Below the pieces are notes generated by a model that was not told where the DNA came from, did no database searches, and saw only the letters and a list, made by a program, of their open reading frames with translations. A stretch of 7,486 bases of DNA from Gammaproteobacteria bacterium (GTDB taxonomy: Bacteria > Pseudomonadota > Gammaproteobacteria > Cardiobacteriales > Wohlfahrtiimonadaceae), in assembly GCA_003864535.1 (NCBI GenBank), contig BHEQ01000096.1, positions 1-7,486 on the forward strand, in the 5' to 3' direction. A program made the translations under genes and the position numbers. Within the stretch, counting starts at the first letter, position 1; the number at the start of each line of letters is the position of its first letter. Positions 1-6,202 of the stretch are shown in pieces.

Positions 1-995
1 TTTTTATAGCGTTCAATAAAATAACCCCGATTACTTGTATCAAAACGATATTCTTTCATTACAGGAACGTCATTTGCAGATAATAGCGCAACTTGCTTAG
101 TTTGATTATTAAGTAAGGAGGTTAAGCGCGGCAAGGTATATAAATGATAGTCAAATAAAGTCTCTTGCTGCATAAGCGCTTCGCCACCTTTAAGAGCTAT
201 TCGTGATGACGCATATTTAACTCTTCCTTGATCATAAACATTATCTTTCACTTGATTCACATCACCTGCGACTAATTGCAATGTCGCATCATCAAAACGT
301 GTGCCGCTTTGATTAGTTAGAGTTACCCAGCCGGCTAAATCTAGAGTTTTTTCATCATCAGCAAGGGTTGCAACATAATCAGCCCTCCAATTTAATCCGC
401 CAGTTAAATACGATAATTGAACATCGCGTATGCCTGCGGTTTGTGTTTGCAATTGAATGCTTAAAGTTGGACTTTCGCGTAATCCCTCAGGAACTTTGGT
501 AAAGGCAAAACGTCCTTTAAAACCAGTTTCAAGCCTACTTTCCCCTTTTTCATTGGTATATTTTAAGATCACCCCGCTATTATTGGACAATACGATAGCT
601 TTTTCACGTGTTTCTTGGTTGGTTGTAGGGTTGATTGTGATGACTTCAATCTCGTGCCCGATGGCTTTATTTAGCATCGCTTCAGGTGTAAGCAGATCAA
701 AATCAAAGTTTTGTTCAAGTAATGAAAAATCATCACCTTTAATTGCAACTAAGTTACTCGTTTCAGGGCGAATTTGCGCAGATACATCTTTTAGGGCAAT
801 TAAATTTACGCCCTCTTCCAAATCAAGCGTGCGTATCTCATTAATTAGCGCTAAATTTTTATTATAAATCGTAACTGATATTCCAGTTCTATCTTTGCTA
901 GAGCTTTGTTTTTCAGTATTTTTTTGAGATTGCGCATTGCCTAAATGGCAAACCAAGCTTGCCGCAATAAGAGATATTTTTAATAAGTTTTTCAT
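1..995 (-). CDS. DUF4139 domain protein, secreted, C-terminus cut by window edge
   Basis: The first 331 codons are present; the 3' end lies beyond the left edge. Residues 1-21 look like a Sec signal peptide (basic MKNLLK, hydrophobic core, cleavage after GNA before QS), so the mature protein should be periplasmic or exported. A Cys at residue 16 is preceded by Val, so it is not a good lipobox. Residues 40-80 (start SVTIYNKNLAL, later QIRPETSNL) match the usual N-terminal beta domain of DUF4139 proteins. Residues 195-212 (LSYLTGGLNWRADYVATL) are the hallmark DUF4139 segment. As far as I recall, family members run to about 480-500 residues, so about a third is missing. Its molecular function is unknown. 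The ATG at 993-995 is preceded by AGGAAAA at good spacing. The gene lies 66 nt after the TraB/GumN gene on the same strand and is probably co-transcribed with it. Confidence 0.85.
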   Translation of the reverse strand, partial: MKNLLKISLIAASLVCHLGNAQSQKNTEKQSSSKDRTGISVTIYNKNLALINEIRTLDLEEGVNLIALKDVSAQIRPETSNLVAIKGDDFSLLEQNFDFDLLTPEAMLNKAIGHEIEVITINPTTNQETREKAIVLSNNSGVILKYTNEKGESRLETGFKGRFAFTKVPEGLRESPTLSIQLQTQTAGIRDVQLSYLTGGLNWRADYVATLADDEKTLDLAGWVTLTNQSGTRFDDATLQLVAGDVNQVKDNVYDQGRVKYASSRIALKGGEALMQQETLFDYHLYTLPRLTSLLNNQTKQVALLSANDVPVMKEYRFDTSNRGYFIERYK

Positions 996-1010
996 GTTGA
1001 TTTTCCTGTT

Positions 1011-1028
1011 AATTAGCACGTGCTTATT
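1011..1028. promoter_or_regulatory. Near-perfect palindrome between TraB/GumN and DUF4139 genes
   Basis: AGCACGTGCT at 1015-1024 is a perfect 10-bp palindrome. It extends to an 18-bp imperfect one (1011-1028) with a single mismatched pair. It lies 16 nt before the DUF4139 start codon, just upstream of the ribosome binding site. No T-tract follows on the minus strand, so it is not a standard terminator. A repressor operator or a small leader hairpin is possible; this is inference from symmetry and position only. Confidence 0.35.
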
Positions 1029-1061
1029 TAGAGATGAGTTGAAGATATATTAAGAAAAAAG

Positions 1062-1991
1062 TTAATGCTGATGTATTTGATATCCTTGCTTATGCAGTAA
1101 GGATAAAATTCCAGCTTCTCCGCCTAAATGCGCAGCTCCAACAGCAACCGTAATAGTTTTATGGCGTGCAATGGTGCTCATAATCTGTCTAAACATATTA
1201 TGATTGCGCTCATCAAGCACGCCTCTAATATATCTCTCGCCTAAGCTGTCTAAGTAAGGATCTGCATAGCTCATCTGTTGTGCTAACTGGAGATGATAGA
1301 GCTTCTCGACATCACCTTTGCGCCATAAATTATAGAGTTCCTGAAAATGTTGACCATTCAAATCTTGCCCAATCGCATCAAAATAATTCTCAAGTTTAGC
1401 GGTCAATAAATCACCCGTAATTCGCATTGGCATACGTTCACGCTCCGCCATAACTTCTAAGCCATCAATCGGGACTTTTTTTGGGGATTGAATAACATGG
1501 CGCATTAAATTAAGTTCAACACCATAAAAGACACTTAAATCAAATTTCAATGCAGATTGGCTACTTAAATATCTATAAGCAAGCCAATCGGGCATACGTT
1601 GGATTATATCCCAAGATTTTTTATTCCTTCCAAAATGTTTTTTAAAAAGAGCATAGTTTTTTGGACTTGAGCTATTGATTAAGCAATTATTACACTGGTA
1701 TTTTTCATATAAACTTGGTGACTCAAAAAAATCTTTCAGAGAAATTTCAAAGAGTAATTTTTCTGTAATGGACATCGCCATTTGAATTTTATCTTTAAAA
1801 GGAAAATCATCTTTTCTGCCTGCATGCATCGTTCCAATCACATAGATTTTTTTATTTTGCTTTTCAGCTATAAAAAAAGGCATTCCAACCGTTGTTTTTG
1901 CTGCTTGATAATAAGATTGGGCTTGTAGCTTACTATTAATAAGGATAAATCCACAAATTAATCCAAATATAACTCCTGTTTTTTTTAACAT
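1062..1991 (-). CDS. TraB/GumN family protein, secreted
   Basis: This 309-residue protein has a signal peptide (MLKK, hydrophobic stretch 6-19, probable cleavage near KLQA/QS at 24-25), so it is likely periplasmic or exported. It belongs to the TraB/PrgY/GumN (Tiki-related) family. Residues 50-56 (YVIGTMH) carry the N-terminal GxxH signature. An acidic FE follows at 81-82, PIDGLE is at 174-179, DERN is at 260-263, and the C-terminal GAAHLGGEAG (285-294) holds the second GxxH. The two GxxH motifs and the acidic residue are the proposed metal site of this superfamily. The substrate is unknown. Length is typical of bacterial GumN-like proteins. A CxxC pair (C100, C103) could form a disulfide. 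The ATG is preceded by AAAGGAA about 7 nt upstream. It follows aspA after a repeat-bearing gap of 246 nt, so it probably has its own promoter and leads a two-gene unit with the DUF4139 gene. Confidence 0.87.
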   Translation of the reverse strand: MLKKTGVIFGLICGFILINSKLQAQSYYQAAKTTVGMPFFIAEKQNKKIYVIGTMHAGRKDDFPFKDKIQMAMSITEKLLFEISLKDFFESPSLYEKYQCNNCLINSSSPKNYALFKKHFGRNKKSWDIIQRMPDWLAYRYLSSQSALKFDLSVFYGVELNLMRHVIQSPKKVPIDGLEVMAERERMPMRITGDLLTAKLENYFDAIGQDLNGQHFQELYNLWRKGDVEKLYHLQLAQQMSYADPYLDSLGERYIRGVLDERNHNMFRQIMSTIARHKTITVAVGAAHLGGEAGILSLLHKQGYQIHQH

Positions 1992-2018
1992 TATATATTC
2001 CTTTTTTGATGATTATAA

Positions 2019-2049
2019 ATTATGTGTTATATCCTTCTTTCTGCATCAA
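2019..2049 (-). promoter_or_regulatory. Possible promoter for TraB/GumN gene
   Basis: On the minus strand TTGATG (2044-2049) and CATAAT (2019-2024) are separated by 19 bp, a workable but long spacing for a sigma-70-type promoter. A second -10-like TATAAT is at 2012-2017. The gap to aspA makes an independent promoter likely, but this AT-rich sequence yields such matches by chance. Confidence 0.3.
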
Positions 2050-2130
2050 AATTAACTATTCTTGCCGATCCCCTTAATTTTATATTATTAAAAGAAATCT
2101 TAACTACTTTGCAACGCCATTAAGTTAAGT

Positions 2131-2172
2131 TTTCCCCCAACCCCCCTAAATCCCCCCTTCGCAGGGGGACTT
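2131..2172. repeat. C/G-run hairpin repeat downstream of aspA
   Basis: Three cytosine runs of five or six bases (2134-2138, 2141-2146, 2152-2157) are followed by a guanine run (2164-2168). In minus-strand RNA, 2172-2164 pairs with 2156-2148 as a 9-bp stem with one G-U pair and a 7-nt loop. It then runs into two more G-runs. The composition is far from that of the surrounding AT-rich DNA. It resembles the C/G-run intergenic repeats scattered through many unrelated bacterial genomes; that is recognition from memory, not a search. It lies about 65 nt after the aspA stop. It lacks a real T-tract, so at most it would slow or protect the aspA 3' end. Confidence 0.6.
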
Positions 2173-2210
2173 TTAAATCCTTAACAATATTGGGTAACGT
2201 GGCAAAAGCA

Positions 2211-2231
2211 ATTTATAGAAGTGCCCTTAAC
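2211..2231 (+). repeat. ATTTATAGAA repeat, copy 1 (half copy)
   Basis: ATTTATAGAA followed by GTGCCCTTAA begins at 2211 and ends just outside the aspA stop codon. The same ten bases followed by a CCTTAA block recur at 3839 and 3981. This copy lacks the inverted second arm seen in copy 3. Confidence 0.5.
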
Positions 2232-2237
2232 TTTATC

Positions 2238-3653
2238 TTATCCAAAACGTCTTGGGGTATATCTTGGTTTTTTAAGGTTTTCTGCGGAGAAAATCTCATC
2301 CAATTCAGCTTCAGTTAATAAACCGCGCTCAAGCACGACTTCCTTAACTGTTTTTCCTGTTTGGGCGCAGATTTTACCAATAATATCACCTTCATTATGC
2401 CCAATAATAGGGTTTAAATAGGTGATTATGCCGATAGAGTTCATTACATAATCAAGGCAGCGCTCTTCATTTGCGGTAATGCCATCGATGCATTTATCCC
2501 GCAAGGTAAAGCAGCAGTTTTTCAATAAAGATATCGACTCAAAAAAACATTGCGCAAGAACAGGCTCCATCACATTTAATTGTAACTGCCCAGCTTCAGC
2601 GGCAAAGGTTACCGTGACATCATTCCCCATCACTTTAAAACACGCTTGACTTACAACCTCAGGCAGGACTGGATTAACTTTAGCAGGCATAATCGAGCTT
2701 CCTGCTTGTAATTCAGGTAGATTAATTTCTTTTAAGCCAGCGCGTGGTCCTGATGATAATAATCTTAAGTCATTGCATATTTTAGATAATTTAACCGCAG
2801 TGCGCTTTAAGCCACTATGAATCATGACATATGCGCCACAATCTGAGGTTGCTTCAATTAGATCCTCCGCTGGGCGGCATGCAAAGCCTGTAACTGCCGT
2901 TAAATGCTTAATAGCAGTTGCTTGATAATTTTCAGGAGTGTTAATACCTGTACCAATCGCGGTTGCCCCTAAATTCACCTCTAAAAGTAATTCGGCAATG
3001 CGATCAAGATTAATCATTTCTTCTTTAATTAAAATTGCAAAGGCGTTAAATTCCTGACCTAAAGTCATAGGTACTGCATCTTGTAATTGCGTCCGCCCCA
3101 TTTTTAGAACATCTTTAAATTCATATGATTTATCTAAAAATCCTTCATATAGATAATTAGTTGCTCGAATAAGCTCATGGATCATAGTGTAAGCTGCAAT
3201 TCTAAAGCCAGTTGGATAAGCATCATTTGTTGATTGCGACTCATTAACATGATCATTCGGATGAATAATATTGTAAGCACCTTTAGGCTCGCCCATTATT
3301 TCCAAGGCAATATTTGCGATAACCTCATTAGTATTCATATTAACCGATGTGCCTGCTCCTCCTTGAAAACAATCAACAGGAAATTGATCCATGCACTTAC
3401 CGTCTTTTAAAACCATATTACATGCTTTAACGATAGTATCTGCGATATCAGGATGAATTACGCCGAGATCTTTATTCGCTAAAGCAACCGCTTTTTTCAC
3501 CATAACCATAGCTTTAATAAACTCAGGAACATCATTAATTGTTTGACTTGATATCTTAAAGTTCTCAATAGCGCGTAAAGTATGCACTCCATAATATACA
3601 TCGTTGGATAATTGGCGATCGCCTAATAAATCAGTTTCAGTTCTATAACTCAC
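2238..3653 (-). CDS. aspA: Aspartate ammonia-lyase (aspartase)
   Basis: This cytoplasmic enzyme reversibly deaminates L-aspartate to fumarate and ammonia, and in family members it acts as a homotetramer. It feeds carbon into the TCA cycle or supplies fumarate for anaerobic respiration. The 471-residue product spans the whole fumarase/aspartase fold: GAGTSVNMNTNE (99-110) and NESQSTNDAYPTGF (137-150) bind substrate, GRTQLQDAVP (186-195) follows, and GSSIMPAKVNP (318-328) is the superfamily signature with the catalytic serine loop. KCMDQFPVD (86-94) and the close match to E. coli AspA from memory favour aspartase over fumarase C. The start codon is GTG (3651-3653), chosen because GGAG sits 7 nt upstream and translation from there gives the normal N-terminus (MSYRTETDLLG). 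It stands alone, bounded upstream by the loiP terminator and downstream by a repeat-bearing gap. Confidence 0.97.
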   Translation of the reverse strand: MSYRTETDLLGDRQLSNDVYYGVHTLRAIENFKISSQTINDVPEFIKAMVMVKKAVALANKDLGVIHPDIADTIVKACNMVLKDGKCMDQFPVDCFQGGAGTSVNMNTNEVIANIALEIMGEPKGAYNIIHPNDHVNESQSTNDAYPTGFRIAAYTMIHELIRATNYLYEGFLDKSYEFKDVLKMGRTQLQDAVPMTLGQEFNAFAILIKEEMINLDRIAELLLEVNLGATAIGTGINTPENYQATAIKHLTAVTGFACRPAEDLIEATSDCGAYVMIHSGLKRTAVKLSKICNDLRLLSSGPRAGLKEINLPELQAGSSIMPAKVNPVLPEVVSQACFKVMGNDVTVTFAAEAGQLQLNVMEPVLAQCFFESISLLKNCCFTLRDKCIDGITANEERCLDYVMNSIGIITYLNPIIGHNEGDIIGKICAQTGKTVKEVVLERGLLTEAELDEIFSAENLKKPRYTPRRFG

Positions 3654-3666
3654 AATAACTCTCCAG
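3654..3666 (-). promoter_or_regulatory. Ribosome binding site setting the GTG start of aspA
   Basis: TGGAG on the minus strand (3661-3665) lies 7 nt before the GTG. No in-frame ATG or TTG near this point gives a better family N-terminus, so the site fixes the non-ATG start. Confidence 0.75.
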
Positions 3667-3687
3667 ATAATTAATTTTCAGATAGCT

Positions 3688-3732
3688 ATATTAATAGATT
3701 CCAAAAATAAGTATCGCTTAATCTATTAATAT
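3688..3732. repeat. Perfect 13-bp inverted repeat in the aspA leader
   Basis: ATATTAATAGATT (3688-3700) and its exact reverse complement (3720-3732) are separated by 19 nt. The near arm is 34 nt before the aspA start codon. In RNA it would form a weak, almost all A-U stem; in DNA it could be a split operator. No T-tract follows, so it is not a terminator. Confidence 0.6.
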
Positions 3733-3838
3733 TTGATTGAAGTTAAGAGTAAATATTATGCCGCAATATAAAACTAGGCTAATTCATTGATTTAGCACGA
3801 GTATAGATCTGTTAATACTGCAGAGCAGTTACAAAATA

Positions 3839-3856
3839 ATTTATAGAATCAATCCT
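3839..3856 (+). repeat. ATTTATAGAA repeat, copy 2 (diverged)
   Basis: ATTTATAGAA (3839-3848) is followed by TCAATCCTTAA, the same order as copies 1 and 3 but with a different middle. It lies ten bases from the loiP terminator, 142 nt from copy 3 in the same orientation. Confidence 0.4.
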
Positions 3857-3865
3857 TAAGTACAT

Positions 3866-3896
3866 AAAAAAGCCCTCATTTAAACGAAGGCTTTTT
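3866..3896 (-). terminator. Rho-independent terminator of loiP (bidirectional form)
   Basis: The stem AAAAAGCC/GGCTTTTT (3867-3874 with 3889-3896) is extended by TC/GA past one mismatch and closed by an 8-nt loop. Minus-strand RNA ends in a run of U, as expected for the end of loiP. The A-tract/T-tract symmetry means it could also stop transcription on the plus strand. It separates loiP from aspA. Confidence 0.85.
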
Positions 3897-3897
3897 A

Positions 3898-4014
3898 ATA
3901 TATATTTAACGGCACATCTATTTGTGCTTTTTCAGCTGTAAACTGCGCTTTTAACAAAATCGCAATCCTTGAAAAATCTAATTTATAGAAGCCCCTTAAG
4001 GGTAATTCTATAAA
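3898..4014 (-). other. Short open frame fragment without a start codon
   Basis: After the loiP stop, in another frame, 39 sense codons run from 4014 to 3898 and end in TAA at 3895-3897. The reading begins FIELPLRGFYKLDFSRIAIL and ends AQIDVPLNIY. It has a protein-like mixture of residues but no ATG, GTG or usable TTG start near its beginning, and no ribosome binding site. Its first codons lie inside the palindromic repeat copy 3. It may be a remnant of a gene, a translated-looking part of a dispersed repeat, or chance. I do not recognise the sequence and assign no function. Confidence 0.25.
3981..4014. repeat. ATTTATAGAA repeat, copy 3 (full palindrome)
   Basis: The arms TTTATAGAA (3982-3990) and TTCTATAAA (4006-4014) are perfect reverse complements. 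The 15-nt middle contains the palindrome CCCTTAAGGG (3993-4002). The element ends four bases from the loiP stop codon. In either RNA it can form a nested hairpin. On the minus strand TTAGATTTTT follows, so weak termination or 3' end protection is possible ahead of the stronger terminator at 3866-3896. Confidence 0.65.
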
Positions 4015-4018
4015 CTAC

Positions 4019-4786
4019 TTACTTACCGCTAGCAAGACGTTTTGTTAAAGTTTCGGCACGTTTTTTAGAATCAGGATGCGAGCTTAGTATTGCAGTCATT
4101 GCACTATCAGTGCCACTACTTAAACTTGCAAGCTTGTTTAATCCATCAATAAATGGTTGTGGGCTACGTTTCTTGCTCACTAACCAATCATAAGCATAGG
4201 CATCTGCTTCATATTCTTGCTTTTGAGAGAACTGTGAATTAATTAACTGATTAGAAAATGCTGCAATCTGGCTTGTACTCATGCCAACTTTACCAGCAAC
4301 TCCGCCAACAGCCGAAGATGACGCAAGTGCATCAGCACCTATATTAGCTAATGCGCCAACCTTAACCGCTTTTAATGTGTGTCCTAAATGAACATGCCCG
4401 ATTTCATGCGCGATAACACCGCGAACCTCATCATCAGTCATAAAGTCCATTAAGCCAGAATAGATGCGAATGCAGCCATTTGCCATGGCCCAAGCATTAA
4501 TTTCTTTAGTTTGATAAACTTTATATGTAGCTTTTTTACCATTAATATCAGTAGGTAATTCTTTATGGATTTTAGCTAAACGCTTGCCATATGTACTTGA
4601 ATTAGATGCTATTTTATGCGATGCATCTTGTTGAGCACAAGCATCATTTGTCAGAGAGGTAACTTGAGCATCACTTAATGTTAATGCTTCAAATCCTTTC
4701 GTTACAGAATCAAGTTGTGACATCTTGCATGCTGATAATACAAGTGGTAATGCTGCTGCTATTACAAGTAATTTAAAGCTTTTCAT
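4019..4786 (-). CDS. loiP: M48 family metalloprotease lipoprotein (LoiP/YggG)
   Basis: This 255-residue lipoprotein has a signal peptide with lipobox LSAC (17-20). Lys21 at position +2 is not the Asp inner-membrane retention signal, so outer-membrane sorting is expected. The zinc protease core is HEIGH (127-131), with the third ligand supplied by EYEAD (E191, with D195). SSHPDSKKRAE (235-245) is the usual C-terminal M48 loop. NGCIRIYSGLMD (103-114) and NSQFSQKQE (183-191) match E. coli LoiP/YggG closely from memory. C50 and C105 could form a disulfide. LoiP is a periplasm-facing protease of the outer membrane implicated in envelope stress at low osmolarity. AAGGAAG sits 9 nt before the ATG. 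The gene follows queA by 164 nt and ends at its own terminator, so it is probably transcribed alone from the promoter at 4860-4886. Confidence 0.93.
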   Translation of the reverse strand: MKSFKLLVIAAALPLVLSACKMSQLDSVTKGFEALTLSDAQVTSLTNDACAQQDASHKIASNSSTYGKRLAKIHKELPTDINGKKATYKVYQTKEINAWAMANGCIRIYSGLMDFMTDDEVRGVIAHEIGHVHLGHTLKAVKVGALANIGADALASSSAVGGVAGKVGMSTSQIAAFSNQLINSQFSQKQEYEADAYAYDWLVSKKRSPQPFIDGLNKLASLSSGTDSAMTAILSSHPDSKKRAETLTKRLASGK

Positions 4787-4859
4787 ATATTTTTACTTCC
4801 TTAATTTGTGATTTAAAATTATCCAATAAAACATTTCTTTTTATGTAGTTAGCGTTAAG

Positions 4860-4886
4860 ACTATAATGCCGCTATCAATTTAACAA
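4860..4886 (-). promoter_or_regulatory. Possible loiP promoter
   Basis: On the minus strand TTGTTA (4881-4886) and TATAGT (4860-4865) are 15 bp apart, or CTTGTT with 16 bp. They lie about 75 nt upstream of the loiP start, in the gap after queA. Spacing is shorter than ideal. Confidence 0.4.
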
Positions 4887-4950
4887 GAATAAGCATATTA
4901 ACAGAAAACCCCTTTACTTTCACATAACTTTACCACAGGTTTCAATAATT

Positions 4951-6183
4951 TTATGGCAAAAGTAACATCGCATCACCATAACTGAAAAAATGATATTTTT
5001 GCTTAATCGCATGTTGATAAATATGCTTTATTTGTTCATGCCCCATTAATGCCGAAACAAGTACCAATAAAGTTGATTTGGGTAGATGAAAATTAGTGAG
5101 CAAGCCATCGATAACTTTAAACTCAAAACCTTCTTTAATAAAGATATTAGTTTCACCCGTAAAAGCACTTAATGGCTCAGCTAAAGCTGCGGTTTCTAAG
5201 GCACGAACCACGGTCGTACCTACTGCAATCACACGTTTTCCACGGCTTTTGGTAAGTGCAATTGCATCAATAGTTGCCTTGGGCACATTAATCCACTCGT
5301 AATGCATGTGATGATCTTCTAAAAGATCAACACGCACGGGTTGAAATGTCCCCGCGCCAACATGTAATGTAATGTAATTACACTCAATTCCTTTTTCTTT
5401 GAGCGCAGCTAACATCGTAGTTGTAAAATGTAAACCTGCGGTAGGCGCGGCAACAGCACCTTTTTCTTGGCTAAATACAGTTTGATAGCGTTCTAAATCA
5501 TCAAGCTCATCCGCACGCTCGATATAGGGTGGCAGCGGCATATGTCCATATGCCTCAAGCACAGGCAAAACTGCTTGTTTGTCAATTGTTTCTAGAATAA
5601 ACAGAGGATTATCAGATAAATTTTGTAATTCTGCTGCATTTGGTAATCCGTGTGATTTTATATGGGTATTACTTCTTGCATGCATTATAAATTGTGGAAT
5701 GCCATTAATTAAGAGAGTCTGCCCAACTTTAGGGGATTTACTTGCACGAATATGCGCAAGAATTGTAGTTTCACTCAAAACACGCTCAACTAAAATCTCA
5801 CACTGCCCACCTGTAGCTTTTTGGGCAAAAATGCGTGCGGGCAAAACGCGCGTATTATTTAAAACTAAAAGATCACCTGCTTTTAAAAAGCTTAATAATT
5901 CATTAAAAGCATGATCTTTTATAGCACAAACTAAACCTTCCTTATTTTGCGCAACTAAAAGACGCGAATCACCACGGATTTTAGGTGGGAATTGGGCAAT
6001 TAAATCTTGAGGTAAACTATAATCATAATCATTAATTGAACTATAAATTGAATTATGAATCGGATTATAAATTTCGTGATCTATGGACTTAGGCATTGAC
6101 TCAGACATTGACTCAGACGTTGACTCAGGTTTAGAAATAAGTTTAGAACTTGTTTTAGAATTTGTATGGTTTATATCTGTCAT
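4951..6183 (-). CDS. queA: S-adenosylmethionine:tRNA ribosyltransferase-isomerase with an extra N-terminal repeat segment
   Basis: QueA transfers and rearranges the ribosyl group of S-adenosylmethionine onto preQ1 at wobble position 34 of tRNA, giving epoxyqueuosine. The family core starts at about residue 52 (DYDYSLPQDLIAQFP) and is complete: NNTRVLPAR (109-117), GHMPLPPYI (213-221), AAPTAGLHFT (245-254), HVGAGTFQPV (274-283), VGTTVVRALET (321-331), NFHLPKSTLLVLVSALMG (364-381) and FFSYGDAMLL (399-408). The core is about 359 residues, normal or slightly long; the stretch 165-195 looks longer than in E. coli. Residues 1-50 are extra, rich in Ser, Lys, Glu and Asn and built on a 12-nt period. 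The start is uncertain: M1 has only a distant AAGAG, and Met26 and Met30 lie within the repeats without a good ribosome binding site. It follows the DUF815 gene by 65 nt; tgt, a common partner, is not adjacent. Confidence 0.95.
   Translation of the reverse strand: MTDINHTNSKTSSKLISKPESTSESMSESMPKSIDHEIYNPIHNSIYSSINDYDYSLPQDLIAQFPPKIRGDSRLLVAQNKEGLVCAIKDHAFNELLSFLKAGDLLVLNNTRVLPARIFAQKATGGQCEILVERVLSETTILAHIRASKSPKVGQTLLINGIPQFIMHARSNTHIKSHGLPNAAELQNLSDNPLFILETIDKQAVLPVLEAYGHMPLPPYIERADELDDLERYQTVFSQEKGAVAAPTAGLHFTTTMLAALKEKGIECNYITLHVGAGTFQPVRVDLLEDHHMHYEWINVPKATIDAIALTKSRGKRVIAVGTTVVRALETAALAEPLSAFTGETNIFIKEGFEFKVIDGLLTNFHLPKSTLLVLVSALMGHEQIKHIYQHAIKQKYHFFSYGDAMLLLP
6034..6159 (-). repeat. 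Degenerate 12-nt tandem repeats inside queA
   Basis: Codons 9-50 of queA fall into four-codon blocks. An early group begins TCT AAA three times, a middle group reads TCA ATG TCT GAG and variants, and a later group reads TCA ATT TAT AGT and variants. Ser is at 9, 13, 17, 21, 25, 29, 33, 45 and 49, and Ile at 34, 38, 42, 46 and 50. The unit length is a multiple of three, so gain or loss of a unit would keep the frame. Replication slippage followed by drift is the simplest origin. Confidence 0.8.
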
Positions 6184-6187
6184 GATA

Positions 6188-6202
6188 AAAAGAGGCTCTT
6201 TT
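6188..6202. promoter_or_regulatory. Small palindrome before the queA start
   Basis: AAAAGAG (6188-6194) and CTCTTTT (6196-6202) are exact reverse complements with one base between. The only Shine-Dalgarno-like bases (AAGAG on the minus strand) lie within it, four bases from the annotated ATG. Without a real loop the stem must open at its centre, so a strong effect on translation is doubtful. Confidence 0.35.

Larger units (their letters stand above)
3654..4018. other. 365-nt gap between loiP and aspA
   Basis: From the aspA side the gap holds the aspA ribosome binding site, a 13-bp inverted repeat (3688-3732), an AT-rich stretch with no strong promoter, repeat copy 2 (3839-3856), the terminator (3866-3896), and a small hairpin (GCACA, 6-nt loop, TGTGC at 3912-3927, then TTTTT on the plus strand). 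A short open frame fragment and repeat copy 3 abut the loiP stop. I found no tRNA and no gene with a proper start. The aspA promoter must lie here, but I could not single out a convincing pair of boxes. Confidence 0.6.

Noticed and set aside
457..867. Plus-strand open frame of 136 codons
   Set aside because: It lies opposite the DUF4139 gene, whose minus-strand reading carries recognisable family motifs. The plus-strand product is low-complexity Ser/Lys-rich with no family resemblance.
2221..2421. Plus-strand open frame of 66 codons
   Set aside because: It is antisense to the end of aspA, with no ribosome binding site or recognisable domain.
3733..3746. FNR-like site TTGAT-N4-GTTAA upstream of aspA
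   Set aside because: Only one half matches the TTGAT-N4-ATCAA consensus; the other half matches at three of five positions, which is common by chance in this AT-rich gap.
3912..3932. Plus-strand terminator-like hairpin GCACA/TGTGC followed by TTTTT
   Set aside because: The stem is only 5 bp and no plus-strand gene lies upstream, so there is nothing for it to terminate.
4890..4950. queA terminator after the stop codon
   Set aside because: Only a weak AAACC/GGTTT pairing with a loop of about 30 nt is visible, too poor to call.
5096..5302. Plus-strand open frame of 68 codons inside queA
   Set aside because: It is a mirror of the strongly conserved queA reading frame.
5579..5914. Plus-strand open frame of 111 codons inside queA
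   Set aside because: It is antisense to the conserved NNTRVLPAR region of queA and shows no family features of its own.
6034..6159. CRISPR-like array
   Set aside because: The 12-nt units are contiguous, in frame within queA and lack spacers, so this is a coding tandem repeat.
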